From positions 2,294,001-2,358,000 of the forward strand of contig NZ_CP108364.1 of assembly GCF_035946055.1 (NCBI RefSeq): 64,000 nucleotides of DNA. Reading direction: 5' to 3'. Source of the DNA: Streptomyces sp. NBC_01341 (GTDB lineage: Bacteria; Actinomycetota; Actinomycetes; Streptomycetales; Streptomycetaceae). Of this stretch, positions 60,977 through 64,000 are shown piece by piece (position 1 is the first letter of the stretch; every line of letters starts with the position of its first letter). The position numbers were made by a program, and so were the translations under genes. The notes beneath the pieces are model-generated. The model worked only from the letters and a program-made list of their open reading frames with translations. It was not told the origin of the DNA and ran no database searches.

Positions 60977-61915
60977 ATGGTGGAAACGAGTACCCCGGGC
61001 ACGAGCGCCTGGGCGCTGGAGGCCCGCGGCCTGGGCAAGCGCTACCGGCGCGGCTGGGCTCTGCGCGACTGTTCCTTCCGGCTGCCCGCCGGACGGATCT
61101 GCGGCCTCGTCGGGCCCAACGGCGCCGGGAAGAGCACCCTGCTGGGCATCGCCTCCCGGCAGGTGGAGCCGACCGAGGGCGAACTGCGTGTCTTCGGTGT
61201 GCCGGTGGGCGACCCCGGAGTGATGCCGAGGTTCGCCTTCCTCGGGCAGGACAAGCCGCTGTTCAAGCGGTTCACCGTGGCGGACACACTGCGGATGGGC
61301 GATGAGCTCAACCCCGGCTGGGACGCGGCCGCGGCCGAGCGGATCGTGCGCTCGGGGAACGTGCCGATGGATGCGGCGGTCGGGACGCTCTCGGGCGGTC
61401 AGCGCACCCGGGTCGCGTTCGCGCTGGCCTTCGGCAAACGGCCCGACGTACTGCTGCTCGACGAGCCGATGTCGGACCTCGACCCGCTCGCCCGGCACGA
61501 GATGAGCACCCTCCTCATGGCGGAGGCCGTCGAACGCGGCACCACCGTGGTCATGTCCTCCCACATGCTCGCCGAGCTGGAGGACATGTGCGACTACCTG
61601 CTGGTCGTCGCGGGAGGCAGGATCCGGATGGCCGGTGACGTCGACGCCCTGGTCCCGGCCCACGCGCTGGTGACCGGAGTGACCCGCGACGGCGCACTCC
61701 CCGGCACGCTCGCCGCCCACACGGTCATCGAGAACCGGGTGCAGGGGCGGCAGTTCCAGGCCCTGGTCCGGCCGAACGGCCCGCTGCAGGGGGACTGGCA
61801 GGTAGCCGAGCCCAGCCTGGAGGAAGTGCTGCTCGCCCATCTGAGGTCGCCGGACGCGCCCGCGCTCTACACACCCGGTGCCCACGTCGATCCCGAGGAG
61901 GCCAGGACCGCATGA
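60977..61915 (+). CDS. ABC transporter ATP-binding protein
   Basis: A 312-residue ATPase: Walker A GPNGAGKST near residue 48, signature LSGGQRTR near 138, Walker B VLLLDEPMSDLDP near 159 and the switch histidine in VMSSHMLAEL near 195. With the next gene it forms an export-type ABC complex of the YtrB kind; the cargo is unknown. The ATG at 60977 follows GTGAGGC. Its stop overlaps the permease start (ATGA). Confidence 0.92.
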   Translation: MVETSTPGTSAWALEARGLGKRYRRGWALRDCSFRLPAGRICGLVGPNGAGKSTLLGIASRQVEPTEGELRVFGVPVGDPGVMPRFAFLGQDKPLFKRFTVADTLRMGDELNPGWDAAAAERIVRSGNVPMDAAVGTLSGGQRTRVAFALAFGKRPDVLLLDEPMSDLDPLARHEMSTLLMAEAVERGTTVVMSSHMLAELEDMCDYLLVVAGGRIRMAGDVDALVPAHALVTGVTRDGALPGTLAAHTVIENRVQGRQFQALVRPNGPLQGDWQVAEPSLEEVLLAHLRSPDAPALYTPGAHVDPEEARTA

Positions 61916-62880
61916 GCACCACCCTGACCGGCGCACCCACCGCCCGGACCGCGCCCCGCCGGATGACGCGCGGGCTCACCTGGCTCGTGCTGCGCCAGCA
62001 CCGCGTCACACTGCTCTGCCTCCTCGCGCTGACGGTGCTCGGATCACTCTGGATCCTGTATCAGCGCGCCCAGCTGACCGACCTGCTCGACGCGGCCGGA
62101 TGGCCCGGAAAGACCCCACAACAGCCGGTCGTGGGCCAGGGCTACAGCAGACTCACCACGCTCCTCGGACTGCTGCCGGGCATCCTCGCCGTCTTCTTCG
62201 GCGCCCCGCTGATCGCGGCCGACCAGGAACAGGGCACCGCCCAGCTCGTCACCACCCAGTCCGTGACGCGCCGCCGCTGGCTCGTCGCGAAGCTCGGCTG
62301 GTGCTTCCTGGCCGTCCTGGTGGCCTCCGTGACCCTTTCCGCGATCTTCACCTGGTGGTGGCGGCCCCACCGCTCGGTCCTCGGCGACAGCTGGTACGAC
62401 GCCTCGGTCTTCGACACCACGGGCCCGGTCCTCCCGGCACTCGCCCTGTTCCTCACCGCGGCGGGTGTCACCATCGGCGTCCTGCTGCGCCGGGTCCTCG
62501 CCTCCATGGTCGCGACCTTCGTCTTCTGCGTCGCCGCGAAGGTGGCGTGGAGCGTGCTGCGTGACCACCTGGCCGCCTCGCGCACCCTCACGTACCCGCT
62601 GAACGGCGCACCCCCCGCGCGTCTCGACGGCGCGTACGAACTGGACAGCTGGATCGGCAGCGCCGACGGCCATCTGTACGGATGGGGCTCGTGCGCGAAG
62701 GCGACCGAGAAGGCCGCGGACGCATGCATCTCCGAGAAGGGCATCGTCAACAACGTCGTCCAGTACCTCGGATACGACCAGATGTCCGCCATGCAGTGGA
62801 CCGGCGCGGGCATCCTGCTCGCCGCGACAGCCGCCCTGGTGGCGTTCGTCCTGTGGCGCGGTTCCAGGCGGCCCTTCTAG
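61912..62880 (+). CDS. ABC transporter permease
   Basis: A 322-residue membrane protein with about six hydrophobic segments (for example VTLLCLLALTVLGSLWILY, LLGLLPGILAVFFGAPLIAA, ILLAATAALVAFVLW). A DQEQGTAQL motif after the second segment is typical of ABC-2 type permeases of this group. A long extracytoplasmic loop near 215-285 contains cysteines. It is the partner of the preceding ATPase. Confidence 0.85.
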   Translation: MSTTLTGAPTARTAPRRMTRGLTWLVLRQHRVTLLCLLALTVLGSLWILYQRAQLTDLLDAAGWPGKTPQQPVVGQGYSRLTTLLGLLPGILAVFFGAPLIAADQEQGTAQLVTTQSVTRRRWLVAKLGWCFLAVLVASVTLSAIFTWWWRPHRSVLGDSWYDASVFDTTGPVLPALALFLTAAGVTIGVLLRRVLASMVATFVFCVAAKVAWSVLRDHLAASRTLTYPLNGAPPARLDGAYELDSWIGSADGHLYGWGSCAKATEKAADACISEKGIVNNVVQYLGYDQMSAMQWTGAGILLAATAALVAFVLWRGSRRPF

Positions 62881-62935
62881 GCCGCCGATTCATCCTCTAC
62901 GTAAAGTATCGCTATCAGAGCGGAAGGTGATGCCC

Positions 62936-63331
62936 GTGGTCGTGTTCCGCGTCGACCGGCGCAGCGGTGTGGCGACATATCTCCAGATAGTCCGTCAGGT
63001 CGAACAGGCCCTTCGTATGGGCGCGTTGGAGGAGGGCGACCGGCTGCCCACGGCCGCACAGGTCGCTGCCACCACCAAGGTCAACCCGAACACCACGCTC
63101 AAGGCCTACCGGGAACTGGAGCGTGCCGGGCTGGCGGAGGTACGCCAGGGGGCGGGCACCTTCATCACGCGCAGCCTCAGCGGGCCGGATTCCGGACCGG
63201 AGTGGCCCCTGCGGACCAAGCTGGACGAGTGGCTGCACCTGGCGCGCGAGGAGGGGCTCGGCGACGAGGAGGTCCGGGCGCTGTTCCAGTCGTCCTTCGA
63301 AACCGTCTACCCCTCCGGACCGGAGAACTGA
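62936..63331 (+). CDS. GntR-family regulator, YtrA type
   Basis: A 131-residue repressor: winged helix at about residues 8-75 (YLQIVRQVEQALRMG, then TTKVNPNTTLKAYREL), and a short C-terminal dimerisation segment of the YtrA kind, with no effector domain. Such proteins control the ABC operon beside them, which fits the inverted repeat at 60940-60963. The GTG at 62936 is eight bases after GGAAGG; GTG 62927 and ATG 62930 are alternatives that sit too close to that site. Confidence 0.85.
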   Translation: MVVFRVDRRSGVATYLQIVRQVEQALRMGALEEGDRLPTAAQVAATTKVNPNTTLKAYRELERAGLAEVRQGAGTFITRSLSGPDSGPEWPLRTKLDEWLHLAREEGLGDEEVRALFQSSFETVYPSGPEN

Positions 63332-63465
63332 ACCGCACTCCCGCGAGCGCGCGCGTCGCCAAGTAGGCAGATATGGACAGCTTTCCGCCATAATCATGCG
63401 GCCCCGGCGGCCTACGCCTTCCCCCAGGCACCCCCAAAGGGTTCACTGTCGGTGACTCGAGGTGA

Positions 63466-64000
<535 letters not shown>

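Overview
The window is high-GC actinomycete DNA, almost certainly Streptomyces or a close relative. The evidence is the strong G/C third-position bias, GTG starts with GGAGG-type ribosome sites, many 4-base ATGA/GTGA stop-start overlaps, and families typical of that genus: an FxLD lanthipeptide cluster, MAB_1171c-type membrane protein, DUF6302/DUF6415-like proteins, WhiJ-type XRE regulators, YtrA-type GntR regulator, terpene synthase. Bases 1 to about 53140 read as accessory DNA. The integrase at 51700-53139 ends in a sequence that I recognise as the C-terminus of L-serine ammonia-lyase (sdaA), so this looks like the right end of an element integrated in the sdaA 3' end. Everything to the right looks chromosomal.

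Layout. 1-587: the 5' part of an IS3-family element. 866-21996: a large defence locus. It starts with a two-gene cytosolic signalling pair on the minus strand (double-GHKL ATPase/kinase plus REC protein). Divergent from it are DISARM-type drmA and drmB, a PD-(D/E)XK-like protein, a MORC/MutL-like GHKL ATPase, a Z1 helicase, a DUF4420-type PD-(D/E)XK protein and an AIPR protein. The locus closes with a Vsr-type endonuclease and a convergent C5-cytosine methyltransferase carrying a C-terminal endonuclease III-like iron-sulfur region. 22390-24171: a DUF5655 nuclease-like protein and an orphan DNA methyltransferase. 24215-27124: ImmA/IrrE peptidase, seven-TM protein and P450 in one operon. 27308-36946: a P-loop gene and a class I FxLD lanthipeptide cluster on the minus strand. 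About 36928-41600: a Tn554-family transposon (tnpABC) with a HAD hydrolase as probable cargo. 41815-45704: small regulators, an XRE regulator and an APH-fold kinase. 46292-50289: a two-gene STAND-NTPase cassette of lower GC, bracketed by direct repeats related to an ISAs1 upstream region. 50620-53139: ISAs1 relic, excisionase, integrase. 53359-60201: a 2280-residue secreted GH92 mannosidase joined to a PAP2 acid phosphatase. 60527-64000: a truncated AhpD-like gene, an ABC transporter with its GntR regulator, and the start of a terpene synthase.

How the genes may work together (inference). The locus at 866-21996 merges two systems normally described apart: the DISARM core (DrmA helicase and DrmB) and the MORC/Z1/DUF4420/AIPR/Vsr restriction-like cluster. 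They seem to share one C5 methyltransferase for self-marking, with two PD-(D/E)XK candidates as effectors. The kinase-REC pair is divergently transcribed across a 483-base region with two perfect inverted repeats, which suggests control. The STAND cassette at 46292-50289 is a second, independent defence candidate. No tRNA, rRNA or CRISPR array was seen.
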